DNA from: Phytoseiulus persimilis | Lineage: Eukaryota > Arthropoda > Arachnida > Mesostigmata > Phytoseiidae | DNA length: 64,000 bases | Assembly (NCBI GenBank): GCA_037576195.1 | Contig: CM075101.1 | Span: 45,632,001 to 45,696,000 of the forward strand | Direction: 5' to 3' | Shown here: positions 8,870-19,414 of the stretch, one piece after another | How the letters are laid out: each line of letters opens with the position of its first letter | Position numbering within the stretch: position 1 is the first letter of the stretch | Notes under the pieces: generated by a model | Seen by the model: the letters and a program-made list of their open reading frames with translations, nothing else | The model's database searches: none | Told to the model about the DNA's origin: nothing | Position numbers and translations under genes: made by a program

Positions 8870-10159
8870 TCAGAGAAACGTTACTCGCGCCAAAGAGTCC
8901 CAGTTTCGCTCCCAACGCGTCTCCTGCCACGTCATGATGTTCTTCCTCCAAGAATCCAAAATCTTCCCGTTCTTTACGTCGCACATCTTTATCAAGTGCT
9001 TACAAAGCTGATCCGAGCTCTCGAAAAGCAGACCCGTCTGATCAGCCTTGACTAATTCAGATATGCATTTATAGTTCCACGCGAGAACCGGCACACAACA
9101 GCCGAACATGTCCACGATTTTCATCGGCAGGTCCAAAGAGCTTGAACTCTTATGCAGACAGACTCCCAAATCGCAAATGGACACCACGGTGGGATAGTCC
9201 TGAATTTCGAGCCAGGGGGTGACAATGTGAACCTTCTTCAGCTTCAGCTGTGAGATCTTCTCGAGATAAAACTCCTTCTGAGGACCTTTTCCTGTGACTA
9301 TACATAGAATAGTCGGGGCATCTTCCGAAGCCGCTTTATCGTATTTGCTCAGAGCTGCCAATAGGAGACCGAAGTCTTCGTCTTCTGTCCACGATGTGCT
9401 GCTCAACAACAGGAACGGTCGTTCGCGTCTAGACTTCAGCTCCACTGTGTCGTCTATCAGTTTCGTCAGCACTGTCTCTTCGGCGCTGGGAGCAAGTTGT
9501 TTGAGATCAGAGTTGTTTCCGCCGAGTTTCACCAGGAAATCATGAACTTCCTGGACCTGGGCCGAGTCATTCCACAGTCGAGGCTGGAACCGCAGCGGTG
9601 GTTTGTCGTGCAGCACAACGATGTTTTTCATCTGCTTCTCGAGGAGATCCTTCTTCATCTCTTCGGAGACGCAAAACCCGCAGTCGGCTCTTCTGCCGAA
9701 GAAGAACTCGATCCAGTGGTATATTTTCACGAGGTAGTTCTCTCTACGGACGTTCATGGCGAGTATGCTGTAGCCGTAGTTATGCCAATCGAGGACGAAC
9801 TTGGATCGGCGGAGCTTGCAAGCGAGCCACACACAAGGCAGGGTTGGGACGCTCGGCGGATTCTGAACCAGGATAGCTGTGGGGGACGGAATCGCGAACA
9901 ACAGAGACCACAAGAGCATCAGAGTCTGATATGTCGCTTTGAGTCCATAACGCAGCAGCCTCGGCCATGCTGCGAACGTGAGATCCTTGATGAGGTGCAA
10001 ATCAACGCAGGGATGACTCTGGAGTTCGCGTATGGGAGGAGATCCTTGCGATGCGACCACGGATACTTTAATGCCGTTTTTCGCTAACGAGAGCGCGTGG
10101 TACTGCATCCGAGGAGATCGACCGAAGTCTCCCATCACCACGACGGCGACGTTCACCAT
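8870..10159 (-). CDS. ALG1: ALG1, chitobiosyldiphosphodolichol beta-mannosyltransferase
   Basis: This uninterrupted frame encodes the GT33-family ER enzyme that adds the first mannose (from GDP-Man) to GlcNAc2-PP-dolichol on the cytosolic face of the ER, an early step of N-glycan precursor assembly. Hallmarks in order are the Rossmann N-terminus with GDFGRSPRMQYHALSLA, FVLDWHNYGYSI, the FFGRRAD region, SSTSWTEDEDF, ITGKGP-like VTGKGPQKEFY, TPWLEIQDYP and SSSSLDLPMKIVDMFGCCVP. The length is 429 residues from the ATG at 10159; the human enzyme has about 464. The ATG directly follows a good acceptor (TTTTCGTTGCAG), so the true gene probably has an upstream exon carrying the N-terminal transmembrane anchor. 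None was identified between 10160 and about 11000. The lack of introns across 1.29 kb suggests intron loss. It is transcribed in the same direction as homothorax. Confidence 0.96.
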   Translation of the reverse strand: MVNVAVVVMGDFGRSPRMQYHALSLAKNGIKVSVVASQGSPPIRELQSHPCVDLHLIKDLTFAAWPRLLRYGLKATYQTLMLLWSLLFAIPSPTAILVQNPPSVPTLPCVWLACKLRRSKFVLDWHNYGYSILAMNVRRENYLVKIYHWIEFFFGRRADCGFCVSEEMKKDLLEKQMKNIVVLHDKPPLRFQPRLWNDSAQVQEVHDFLVKLGGNNSDLKQLAPSAEETVLTKLIDDTVELKSRRERPFLLLSSTSWTEDEDFGLLLAALSKYDKAASEDAPTILCIVTGKGPQKEFYLEKISQLKLKKVHIVTPWLEIQDYPTVVSICDLGVCLHKSSSSLDLPMKIVDMFGCCVPVLAWNYKCISELVKADQTGLLFESSDQLCKHLIKMCDVKNGKILDSWRKNIMTWQETRWERNWDSLARVTFL

Positions 10160-11828
10160 CTGCAACGAAAATATAATATACTACTCTGTCGAGATGCTCG
10201 CGATCCAGTTCCAGTGTTTTCAGAGCAGAACGACAAGGGCGACGGCTCGAGGGTTGGGGAACCACCTTGAGACATAACCAGAGATTCTAGTTTTAGCTGA
10301 TAGTCAGCCACTCATTCTTCAAAGCACCGAGGAACTACGGATAGCACACACAACAACGCTTCAAGGCCTTGAAAGCGCAACTGTCGACTTTCTTCTCGTC
10401 GGACGCTGCGTTCTCCACAACAAGATGTCACCTGAGGAAATGGGCTGACCAGAGACTTCCTTGAGGGACTTCAGTGATAAATCACAGAGCGGTGAAACAT
10501 GATTCGCCGAATCCACGTCGGAGTTCAGTGATAAATCGATCTATCCTTCGACGAATCGAAAATCAGCTGGGCGCAGTGTGGAAGGAGCCCTCACGGAAAT
10601 TCTAGCCGGACACGGGCCTGATCGGAAGACGCGAGTTCTTCGAACGACAACAAGCACCAGGGACAAGCCACAGATGTAGAGAGAGTCAGATGAAACTCAG
10701 GTTGTAAAGTAAGCGCTCACCACCGTAGGTCTGTAAGGCTCCGAAAGAGCTCGCCCTAGATATGAGCTCGGATGACAGAGCACTTGTTAAGCAGCACTAC
10801 AAGAAGACGACGACGAGCAGATAGCACAGTTTCGGGTTAGCGGGAGCAGCCAATGAAGCATCGCTATGGTTCGTGCAAAGCTACCGAGGAACGGCCAAGC
10901 TAACGATCCCGCAGACGGCAACGACACGTCACTGAGATGGATGCTCACCTTTGGTTAGAAAATTGTATGTTTGTTTTCTCTCTGACAGCTGCAGCTCCTG
11001 TCTTAGAACGTCAGCTCGGAAACGACGGTTCAGTCGCCTTCAGCAAGTGCGGCAACGAAAACTGAAAAACCGCTCAGGACCATCGCCGCCGCGATGCCGC
11101 AACGATCGACCGACCGAGAAGCCAGCGACTTCGAAAACTGATGTCGTCCGTTCGTGGATTTTTCAACTCGGGAGCACCAGCGCAATGTTGACGTCTCGAC
11201 GCTTCAACGGCGGAAAAACGGAATGACCGAGCTAAACTCTCCGTGCTGACGTCGGAAAAGGCGGAGACGAGTCCAGGGCGACTCTCTGTCCTCTTCGAGT
11301 CCGCTCAACACGCCACACGGTGAGACCTGTTGCCGATTCCTCGATCAACACAGTGTACTTCTCTTCCCAGGACAGAGCACTTGGTGTCAGTGGCAGATCA
11401 TCATTGGCACCCTTCAGATCATCATCAGACCGGAGGGAGAGAGAGCGAGAATCCGATGCGACTGTTCACGAAAGAACTTAGGCGTGATCTCCATGGGAGC
11501 CGCTCAATCGATGAGGATCAATGACTGAACCCATCTCATCGTCTTGAAGTGTGTTTTGCATGGGGAAAGTCGGTCGATGTCAGTGGGCTGATGACTAAAT
11601 GCACGGGCGATGCTCCTCTCAGCGGGTGCGCGCCATTTTTGAATCTCATGGCGGGATTCCGGTATGGGCTGGAGGACTTGTTCCTAGCCGTCCGCTGAAT
11701 CTCCTTGGTTCCAATCCGGCTGTGACAATACGGATTCGCCTGCTAAAATCGGGAAGTGTGGATTCGAACCAAGGACTCTATCTTAGTTGACTGTGACCTG
11801 GATGAATTACTCCTCACAACTCGCAACA
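10160..11828. other. Intergenic/upstream region of ALG1
   Basis: No recognisable coding exon was found; candidate donor sites for a missing ALG1 first exon gave no hydrophobic leader. A 14-bp direct repeat TTCAGTGATAAATC occurs at 10470-10483 and 10524-10537. A 16-bp inverted repeat lies at 11702-11775. Confidence 0.4.
11702..11775. repeat. Inverted repeat with B-box-like arms
   Basis: TCCTTGGTTCCAATCC (11702-11717) is the reverse complement of 11760-11775 with one mismatch, separated by 42 bp. Both arms contain a GGTTC-A-TCC core like the RNA polymerase III B box (TFIIIC site of tRNA genes). No full cloverleaf could be folded by eye, so a tRNA gene is not called. It could be a tRNA-derived SINE relic or a hairpin element. 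Confidence 0.6.
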
Positions 11829-11834
11829 TTTATT
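11829..11834 (-). terminator. Poly(A) signal AATAAA for NSMCE4A
   Basis: AATAAA on the minus strand about 230 bp past the NSMCE4A stop codon. Plausible 3' end signal for that gene. Confidence 0.5.
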
Positions 11835-12064
11835 TTACAGACAAGTGACGGAAGAACAATGAACGTGATTGTACAAAATATAACGGTTCTGCCTTGCCAA
11901 GTAACCCAACGGTTGGTTACCGCATCAGCTTTGATTGTGGAAGCGCATGTTTCTCACACTGAAAGCTCTCCCGCTCACAGCAAGTCGTCACAAGACTATC
12001 AGAAGTCGTACCAACGAAGCCAAGTTTTCGACGAGAATTTCCGGGTACCTCATCGGCGAAGGGA

Positions 12065-14444
12065 TCAGCGTTTCGCCAGCACCCGCTTGATCACGCTCTT
12101 CTGGATGTGGAAGTCCTTGACAATCTGTTGCCATTTCGAGATGGTCATCGACACGATTACTGTCTTGCCAGAGGAAGGTTGTGTCGGAGTCTCATTTGAC
12201 GGAAGAAGGCCCTGAGTACCGGGGATGTAAGCCAGGCATGGCATTCCGTCTTCGTCCAACTCGAACGTTATGAGGTTTTGTGCGACTAAAAAGCTGCGAT
12301 TTTTACAGTTTGTCATTAGCTGTGCGATTCCGTCATCCCCGTGCATAATCGGAGAATGCTCAGGCTGGAACTGGTGCTGTAATGGAGTATTCGATGACTC
12401 TCGGAATAGTGTTCAAAGAATTGCTGAGCTCACCTCACGTGGAATATGTTTTCGACGGTCTCCGAAAACGACTCGGGATCCGTCACGAACTCGAAGTAGT
12501 CGACAACTTCGTGACCTTGCTCATAGAGCTTTTTCAGAGCTAAATAAATCCTTTCCACTTGTTTCGTCATCTGCTCTTCAAAACCATCTGTGCTTGCTAG
12601 TTCCTGCACCACGGTGGGCGCCCCGGCCGGTCGTTGTGGTTCTCGTGACCTCTGAAAGTGACAGGAAAATTCCCCGTCAGGCTTCTCCAACGAATGCTCG
12701 CATAAAACTTCCTGAATGGGAATGCGTTGAAAGGCTACAGAGCTCAATGCTATCAAAGGGCTAAAATAGTACCACGGGTGAAACTCACTCTCTGTCTGGC
12801 TTGCAACTCGGCGAGATCTTCGCATTTAAAGCTCCCAATCACCGGAGTTTTTGGCACCGCATATTTCAGGGAAACCATTTTCGATAAGAGATGGAAGTTA
12901 TTAGGAGGAGTATCTTCGGCTTGACAACTTCGACCGTCGTTGAGAACCCGACGTAGAAGCGATGCGAACTCTGTATTCTCGAAGAGAACTCCATCACTGG
13001 ATACTTTTGCGGCAATCTGTCGGGCTGCAGAATCACAAATTAGTTACGCCAGTGAATCACATCAGGAATGCGCCGTGCTCTTTCGCGAATCCTCTGTGAT
13101 CTTTCACGTATCTTGCCGTCTTCGATAGTCAGCATAACACCCAGTATATGACACGCAAAACGACCAGCGACGTATGAAGTCGCAGTTTCAGACAATGTTG
13201 TCGAGTTTGGCTTGTTAGTACTTTCCGCAGCTGGCAGCTAGTTTTCGAGTTCCTCTAAGGGGTGAACGCAGCAAAATGTTGGATTCGCTGAGGCGGTACA
13301 CGATGGACGATTTTGCAGTTGAACGGGGAAACGTGGCCTATCCTCGGGCGCTTCGAGCTCAACACACGACTCGCGAAAGGAGTGGGTCGGTTGAATGTTT
13401 CGGGATGCCACTTCGAGGATTGCTTCGGGCAAAGAGGGATAATTCCTTATTCCCCTGAAGGAATGCTTCTAGAAGCTGCAAGCTCACCTCAAGCGAAGCC
13501 GGGAGCGATTCGCTTGATAATAATCAAGACCCAAAATCTCCCTGAAACTGCGAGGTGAAATCGAGTCGGAAATCATTTTCTGCGGTATTTGGGATTCAGA
13601 GAGACTTTCTCACTCTGAATTCTGTGTCAGCGATTCAGAGCTATGGATATTCCCTGCAAGCTGTTTCGACTCGTCTCTTCTCCGCCTAGAAAGGTATGGA
13701 ACGGAATTGAGAACATACTCGGGTAGTAACGAGATCGGCCGCCTCAGAAGCTGGTCAGGTTCGTGTAGCCCGATCTAGGAAACTCTGTCACTAAAGTGCA
13801 CGAAAAATGCAGTAACAGATGTTTCTCGAGGATGTTCCACTGACAGGGAGTGATCGCCAACGGCCGGGCAACGCGAACTACGCTCGAGAGTGATGGCATA
13901 GAGTGAAAATACACGTATCATTCCCTCGACTCTCGTATCGGAACGCAGAGTTTTCTTCGGATTTGCACAAATACTGCTGTTCGGTACGATGCTCGCCCGG
14001 AGAACACATGATGCTTGGAGGAAGAGGAGGCACGAAAAAGAAGCAAATGTATCAGGGACAAGCTGAGCGCCTCGTTCCACCACAAGGCGATGATCGAAAC
14101 GTTCAAGACCCGACGTTGGATTTCAGCAGATTGATTTACGCCGACCGGAGGTCACGAGGCTCGAATGGAGTAGCGTGCCTAATTGCGGTTGACATGACTC
14201 GTGAACGATGATATGCCTCTCAAAACTCGGAATCGTATCTTTGTCTGGGATATTTACCCCGAGCCGTGAACTTGACGGCCAGTTGCGAGTCCAAGAGAGC
14301 TTCCGGAACATGTTTTATCGAGGTCGCGAGCCGTGCGCTCCGCCGCAGCAAAGTGATATCGAGTTTTTTGTCGTCCTGGGTCGCATCCACATTGAGCTTC
14401 TTCAGATCTTCAGTGACTTGCTTCCTCTTGTCGCCCTCTGACAT
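12065..14444 (-). CDS. NSMCE4A: NSMCE4A/Nse4, kleisin subunit of the SMC5/6 complex
   Basis: Four coding exons were assembled from GT-AG sites on the minus strand: 14444-14258, 13024-12789, 12651-12434 and 12293-12065 (870 nt, 289 residues, phases matching at every junction). An acceptor 9 bp before the ATG implies a further 5' UTR exon. Nse4 bridges the SMC6 neck and SMC5 head and binds Nse1-Nse3, loading the complex on DNA for repair and chromosome segregation. The N-terminal kleisin part contains PEALLDSQLAVK and a SLLRRVL helix. A charged linker (LQARQR joined to RSREPQRP) follows. The Nse4 C-terminal winged-helix domain (about residues 170-285) has KQVERIYLALKKL, FEFVTDPESF, SETVENIFHV joined to SFLVAQNL, then the final SKWQQIVKDF. 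Human NSMCE4A ends with the same order (VENIF, DGFARI, DWEEIVKTF). The protein is shorter than human (about 385) through a reduced N-terminus. Introns are 1233, 137 and 140 bp. Confidence 0.9.
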
Positions 14445-14452
14445 AGTTCGAC

Positions 14453-15467
14453 CTGCAATGAGAGAGGAGTTGAATGAATTCTTCAATTGAGACGGTAGGT
14501 GCGAGATAACCGATGAGGTTTCGAATGCGTTACAGCCCATCTCGAAATTACTGTATGAGGCTGATCTGACGAGGCTGTATGAGTATCGAAGGCTGATGCG
14601 ATGTACGAAAATAGGTTGGTAAGGGTCACTGGCTTATTGTATCGAGATCGGCCGTCCAACATTTCAGAATAGAAGAACTGTTACGCAGAGTTCCCCACGG
14701 CGATCTTATTCAGACACATCGCTGAGGCACTCGACTATAGGGGAGTGCGCCGGTGTTGGTAACTCCGACTCCTAGTATTTGGATCTATCGATTCGGTTCC
14801 CAGTATGCGACGAATGAGATCCGTCCCGTTCTTGAACTCGAGAGGACAACCACCGACCGCTCTACAAATGGACTGTACAGGTGCGGCAGTGGAATATAGG
14901 GGAAACATCTGAGTCACATCGGAAACGGAATCTGCAAATGCTCCGACGTGTTCAATCGGGAACTGGAAACCGCTACAGGCGCTCAACATCTGCGTTTTTC
15001 CCAAACTTTGGGCGAACGTCTCTACTATTTACTTTTCTTTGCGCGCCGATGCGGAAATCGACTCTCCGGACGAAGACAACAGACTGTCCTTCAATCTTCA
15101 CTGTGGCTGCGCTAAGGAAATTCACGGCAGAAATGTTCCCTTGTCGGCCCAATGAACAGCTCGATAATCAAGAACTCAGTGAAAAATAAAACAATAAAAC
15201 CTAGTTTTCGCAGAGCAGAGCGCGAATATTTGCCGCCTCTGTGGTAGCACCACGAGGGTACCACGGATAGCGTTCTCACACTCAGCAATGTCCTGACTGG
15301 CCGACCTCCTGTCGGAATGCTCGACCATCTGCGAAAGCGCAGGGAAAAGATCGCAGACCTCAGGGAATCCGGATGGACTCGGAGCAGCAATCGCCACGGG
15401 GAAACGAAACGTCCTGGGTACCCTCTCTCAGGTCACCTCCTCTCTTTTCGTACCACGTCTAGTACTG
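14453..15467. other. Divergent intergenic region, NSMCE4A to PDIA3
   Basis: About 1.1 kb separates two divergently transcribed genes. It should hold the NSMCE4A 5' UTR exon and both promoters. The longest frame (15004-14735, minus) has no recognised domain and is not called. Confidence 0.45.
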
Positions 15468-15474
15468 TGACGTG
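15452..15474. promoter_or_regulatory. Candidate unfolded-protein-response element pair upstream of PDIA3
   Basis: TGACGTG at 15468-15474 matches the XBP1/ATF6 UPRE core (TGACGTGG/A) in all seven bases. CCACGTCT at 15453-15460 is, on the other strand, AGACGTGG, one base from the same motif and also the CCACG half of an ERSE. The two lie in opposite orientation 70-90 bp upstream of the PDIA3 ATG. No CCAAT at the ERSE spacing was seen. PDIA3 is a known ER-stress-induced gene in animals, so the location is meaningful, but binding is inferred. Confidence 0.45.
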
Positions 15475-15542
15475 TCCCAGCAAGCTAGACTCCCCTTGAG
15501 AGCCGGCGTGCCTGTCATAACGTCAAGCGTGTTGTCACGAGG

Positions 15543-18185
15543 ATGAAGACCGAGGTAGTACTGGCATTGTTTGCCCTAGTGGCTTTCACGGAGGCGCACG
15601 ATGTTGTCGACATGACCGAAGATTTCGAATCGAAGATCCGCGAGCACGAAGTCGTTTTGGTGAAGTTCTTCGCTCCGTGGTAAGTGACTGAAGTCTGACG
15701 AGTGATGACGTTGCATAACCCTGACTTGAGCTCCCATCGAGATCTATCCACTCTGCACGCCAAGAGTCTATCTCCGGGAAGCGCTGCTGCGAAGTTCTCG
15801 GCGTGCTAACCAGCTCGGCAGCGGAGTTTCGAGCAAATCAAATGCGCGTCAGTTCACTGAACTCTGGACTTCTTACATGGCGAATGCGCGTGACTTGGGC
15901 ACCGGTATCTCGGAGCTGAGACCGCGACCACTTTCTCTGCAAGACGAGCAGATTTCGAGCAATCGTTCAAAGCGCGTTCAGGGGACGGATTCGTGAGCAC
16001 AGGCTAGCATCTGAGCGCGACACCGGCATCATGACGACCGGAATACGGTCATTGACTCCGTCAAGCCGCGGTGGGGATCGCGAGACTTCTTGCGGTCTCA
16101 TGTTTTCACACATCAGTCAGATCGAGGTTCGGGACTCGGATTCGAAGTGTGCCTATTGATTTTCCCCTCGGAGAACTACACTAAGGCTACGTGTACAAAG
16201 AGACCAGGCCGCCCCTCTCCATATTGTCAACGCTTTCCAGACATACTCTCGACTGGAAAAAGATGCGCGCACCTGCGTGCTTTCCATGCAATTTCCTCGG
16301 ATATTCAGAAAGGACCGCCAAGTTCGCCGAAGCGGTTGAGGAAGACGAGTCGGACAGCGTTGCGACTGTGACGTGCCGAGATAATCTTCGAACTCATCGC
16401 ATTGAATCGCTCAAGATCCCGAGACTGAAGGCGTCGATGGAGCTCCTGGTTCGCTCTCAGTTGGAATCATTGATCCACGCAACATGTCCAACCTGTCGCG
16501 AAGCTCGAGAGGTCTTGATTTATTTATTTCTTCCGTCCCGTGTTACTGCGGTAGTTTTACGCGTTTCACTTCAAAGTAAGCTACAGCACCGCGCACGAGC
16601 TCGCCTTTCTCGCATCCTCACCGACGAGCGGTCACAGTGTGACTCTCTCGATGGAACCGTTCCGGTTGGGGGAGCCAGCTTCCTTCGTCCGTGTCTGAAA
16701 TAACCAATGCAGGGATTGCGAGATCGATCAAGAGGTCTCCCGTTGAGTTTTTGGTTTCTTTCTGAAGGTGTGGTCACTGCAAGCGTCTCGCTCCTGAATT
16801 CGAAAAAGCCTCCATTGCACTGAGGAAGCACGACCCCCCTGTGATCCTTGCCGATGTCGACTGTACCGCTGACAGCGGCAAAGAAGCGTGCTCCAAGCAT
16901 GGAGTCTCCGGGTATCCCACGCTCAAGATCTTCAAGAACGGAGTGGTTTCTGGCGAATACAGCGGACCTCGTGAAGCTGGTGAGTATTTTTCAGTTTTCA
17001 TTTTGCGTTCGTGAATGTTTCACCGTTCCAGCCAACGGTCTGACCAAGTATCCGGAAATTCCAGGTGGGATCATCAAACACATGAAATCGAACGTCGGCC
17101 CGAGCTCGAAGGAGATTCTGCACCAGGATGACTTCGAGCTCATGTTGAAACGTGACGAGACCGTAGTCATGGGATTCTTCAAGAACAAGGACTCTGAACT
17201 CTTCAAAACTTTCCTCAAGGTGGCCGATAAGCACCGTGATACCTACAGCTTCTACCACACTCACGACGAAGATCTCATCGATTCCAAGAACCTCGAAGAT
17301 GACATCCTCCTCATCCGCGCTAAGAAATTCCAGAGCAAGTTCGAGGATAAGGAAGTGCGCTACTACGGATCTGCCGACGTTAAGCATCTCAGTTCTTTCA
17401 TCGCCAAGAATTACTTCGGTCTCGTCGGCCACAGGACCCAGGAAAACTACCAGCGATTCGATTCGCCCCTCCTCGTTGCCTACTACGATGTGGACTACGA
17501 GAAGAACATCAAAGGCACCAACTACTGGAGGAACCGAATCATGAAGGCTGTCGAGGAATTCGCTGGAAAACTCGCTTTCGCCGTCTCCAACAAAGATCAG
17601 TTCGCTGGCGAACTTGAGGAGTTCGGTTTGAAGTTCGAAGATACTCCGGCTATCACCATCCGCGACGAGAAACAACAGAAGTTCAGCATGAATACCCACT
17701 TCTCCATGGACAACGTTAACCAGTTCGTTCGAGACTTCTTCGATGGTAAACTCACCCCTCACGTCAAGTCGGAAGAGATTCCCGCTGACAACGACGGACC
17801 TGTCAAGGTTGCCGTCGCCAAGAACTTCGATGAGCTCGTCACTAAAGCTGACAAGGACGTCTTGATCGAGTTCTACGCTCCATGGTGCGGACACTGCAAG
17901 AAACTCGCCCCTATCTTCGAAGAGCTCGGTCGCGAACTCGAAGGCGAGGATGTGCTCATTGTGAAGATGGACGCCACTGCCAACGACGTGCCAGCGAAAT
18001 TCGAGGTTCACGGATTCCCGACCCTATTCTGGGTGCCCAAAGACAACAAGGCGGACGCCAAGAAGTATGAGGGCGGTCGAGAACTCAAGGACTTCGTGCA
18101 GTACATCGCCAAGCACGCCACCAACGAACTCAAGAAATACGACCGTTCCGGAAGCAGGAAAGACGGAAGCAAGAGCGAGCTTTAA
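15543..18185 (+). CDS. PDIA3: PDIA3/ERp57 protein disulfide isomerase
   Basis: Three exons: 15543-15679, 16768-16979 and 17065-18185 (1470 nt, 489 residues). PDIA3 is the ER-lumen thiol oxidoreductase that works with calnexin/calreticulin on glycoproteins. A hydrophobic signal peptide spans residues 1-18 (cleavage after TEA). The first thioredoxin domain has WCGHC, with the Trp codon split by intron 1. Two redox-inactive b domains follow (including [10 protein letters not shown] and NYWRNR). The last domain has [11 protein letters not shown] at Cys391/Cys394 and the conserved MDATANDVP. The C-terminus SKSEL is a KDEL-like retrieval signal. For intron 2 the acceptor at 17064 is preferred over an upstream AG because it gives GPREAGGIIKHM, colinear with human GPRTADGIVSHL; the other acceptor would insert 14 residues (42 nt). 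Human is 505 residues. Introns are 1088 and 85 bp. Strong, skewed codon use creates long antisense frames. Confidence 0.97.
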
Positions 18186-18467
18186 AGGCTGCAACCTCAG
18201 TGATACTAGAGAACGCGAAAAAAAAGCTGATCCAGTCGGTGTTCATCGATGCCAATCACAGCAACATCAACACCTAGTTCAACACGACGACGAGAAGAAC
18301 AAGGGCGTCAACCGAGTCGAGCGGAGGCTGGCTGCACGAACATGCTCTTGAAGTGGTTCCTTCTCTATTCAATGCAGTGTGAGTGTGAATTTTCTACGGT
18401 CTCGTCTAGCTCGCTTTAGCAGGAAGAAGATCAGCCAAAGCAGCCTTGCATCATATTTTTCCAGATA

Positions 18468-18473
18468 AATAAA
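18468..18473 (+). terminator. Poly(A) signal AATAAA for PDIA3
   Basis: AATAAA about 285 bp past the PDIA3 stop codon, in a locally AT-rich tract typical of a 3' end. Confidence 0.65.
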
Positions 18474-19300
18474 TTTATTGTAAATTCAATACGATTCATA
18501 TTCGTCTCATCCATTCACATGAAGGGTCGGAACCTGATTATTCCCTCTCTTCGAGGCCGAAATGGAACCTGGGGGCAGGAATTTCTGATGATTCTCTCGA
18601 CATCGAACTCGATCAACACTTCCAACCCCTCATTTTGAGGAGCGGAACTTCATCCAATCACCCCGAAGTGCAGCGTACAACGAACCACGAGAATCTGAAA
18701 ATGTTCACCGAATTCCACGTATTACGAGGCTCACGTGTGAAGCCTGCGTTGCTGATTCGCGAAGTTGGTCATAAATGGGGTTGGTTACGGGCAGCTCTTT
18801 GGGATAAACCTGGAGAATATCCGACTCGAACTAATCGATTGGAAGCACATGCAGGTGCGTGGGCCTGTCTCGGAGCTTTGTCAAGTCGACCCGGGTGCGC
18901 GGGACAAAGTGCCTCAGACACAGCAAAAACGAATCCCAACTTGAAGGAGTTTATCGACGAAGTCAGATGGCTGGAGTATCCCAAACTTCTGCGCTCTGAA
19001 ACTTCCCGAACCAAACGCGTTAGGAGGCGAGATTCGCTGATCTCGGTATATTCTGACGAGTCTGTTCAAGACTCCTGTTGTCGAGTTCCTTCCGTGAGCG
19101 TTGGAAGGTTCCCGCCACCGATTTCTATGATGAGAACTGAAGCGGACAACGCGGAGGGGACAACGGGGTCAAGATCGCAGCTGCAGTTTTCAGAGTCGTC
19201 CTGAGAGAGCAGCAAAAATCGTGCCCCATCGGATCTCTAGGAACGGATCTCACTTTAATTTAGGTGATCCCACGGAGGGAACCATCGGTATTCATTCCGT
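18474..19300. other. Convergent intergenic spacer, PDIA3 and PRPF6
   Basis: A plus-strand frame (18635-19204) is 189 codons long but begins at TTG, with its first ATG at about 18701. It matches no family and is bounded by the two facing poly(A) signals. It is probably a chance frame, though not excluded as a small gene. Confidence 0.4.
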
Positions 19301-19306
19301 TTTATT
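19301..19306 (-). terminator. Poly(A) signal AATAAA for PRPF6
   Basis: AATAAA on the minus strand about 110 bp past the PRPF6 stop codon. Confidence 0.6.
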
Positions 19307-19414
19307 CTCTTAAAAACAACTTTTCCAGCGTTTTTGAATCCGATGCAGATGCAGTGTACAGGGTTCGAAAATATACAAGATTTCAACAAGCATGCCAAAG
19401 AGTCGACGTCGGAT

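Noticed and set aside
9497-10087. 196-codon plus-strand frame opposite ALG1
   Set aside because: Shadow of the ALG1 coding frame.
11761-11850. tRNA gene on the minus strand
   Set aside because: The B-box core is present, but the T-stem does not pair and no A box was found.
16998-18011. 337-codon antisense frame opposite PDIA3
   Set aside because: Strong codon bias in PDIA3 removes antisense stops; the translation is an Asp/Glu/Val/Leu-rich mirror with no domain.
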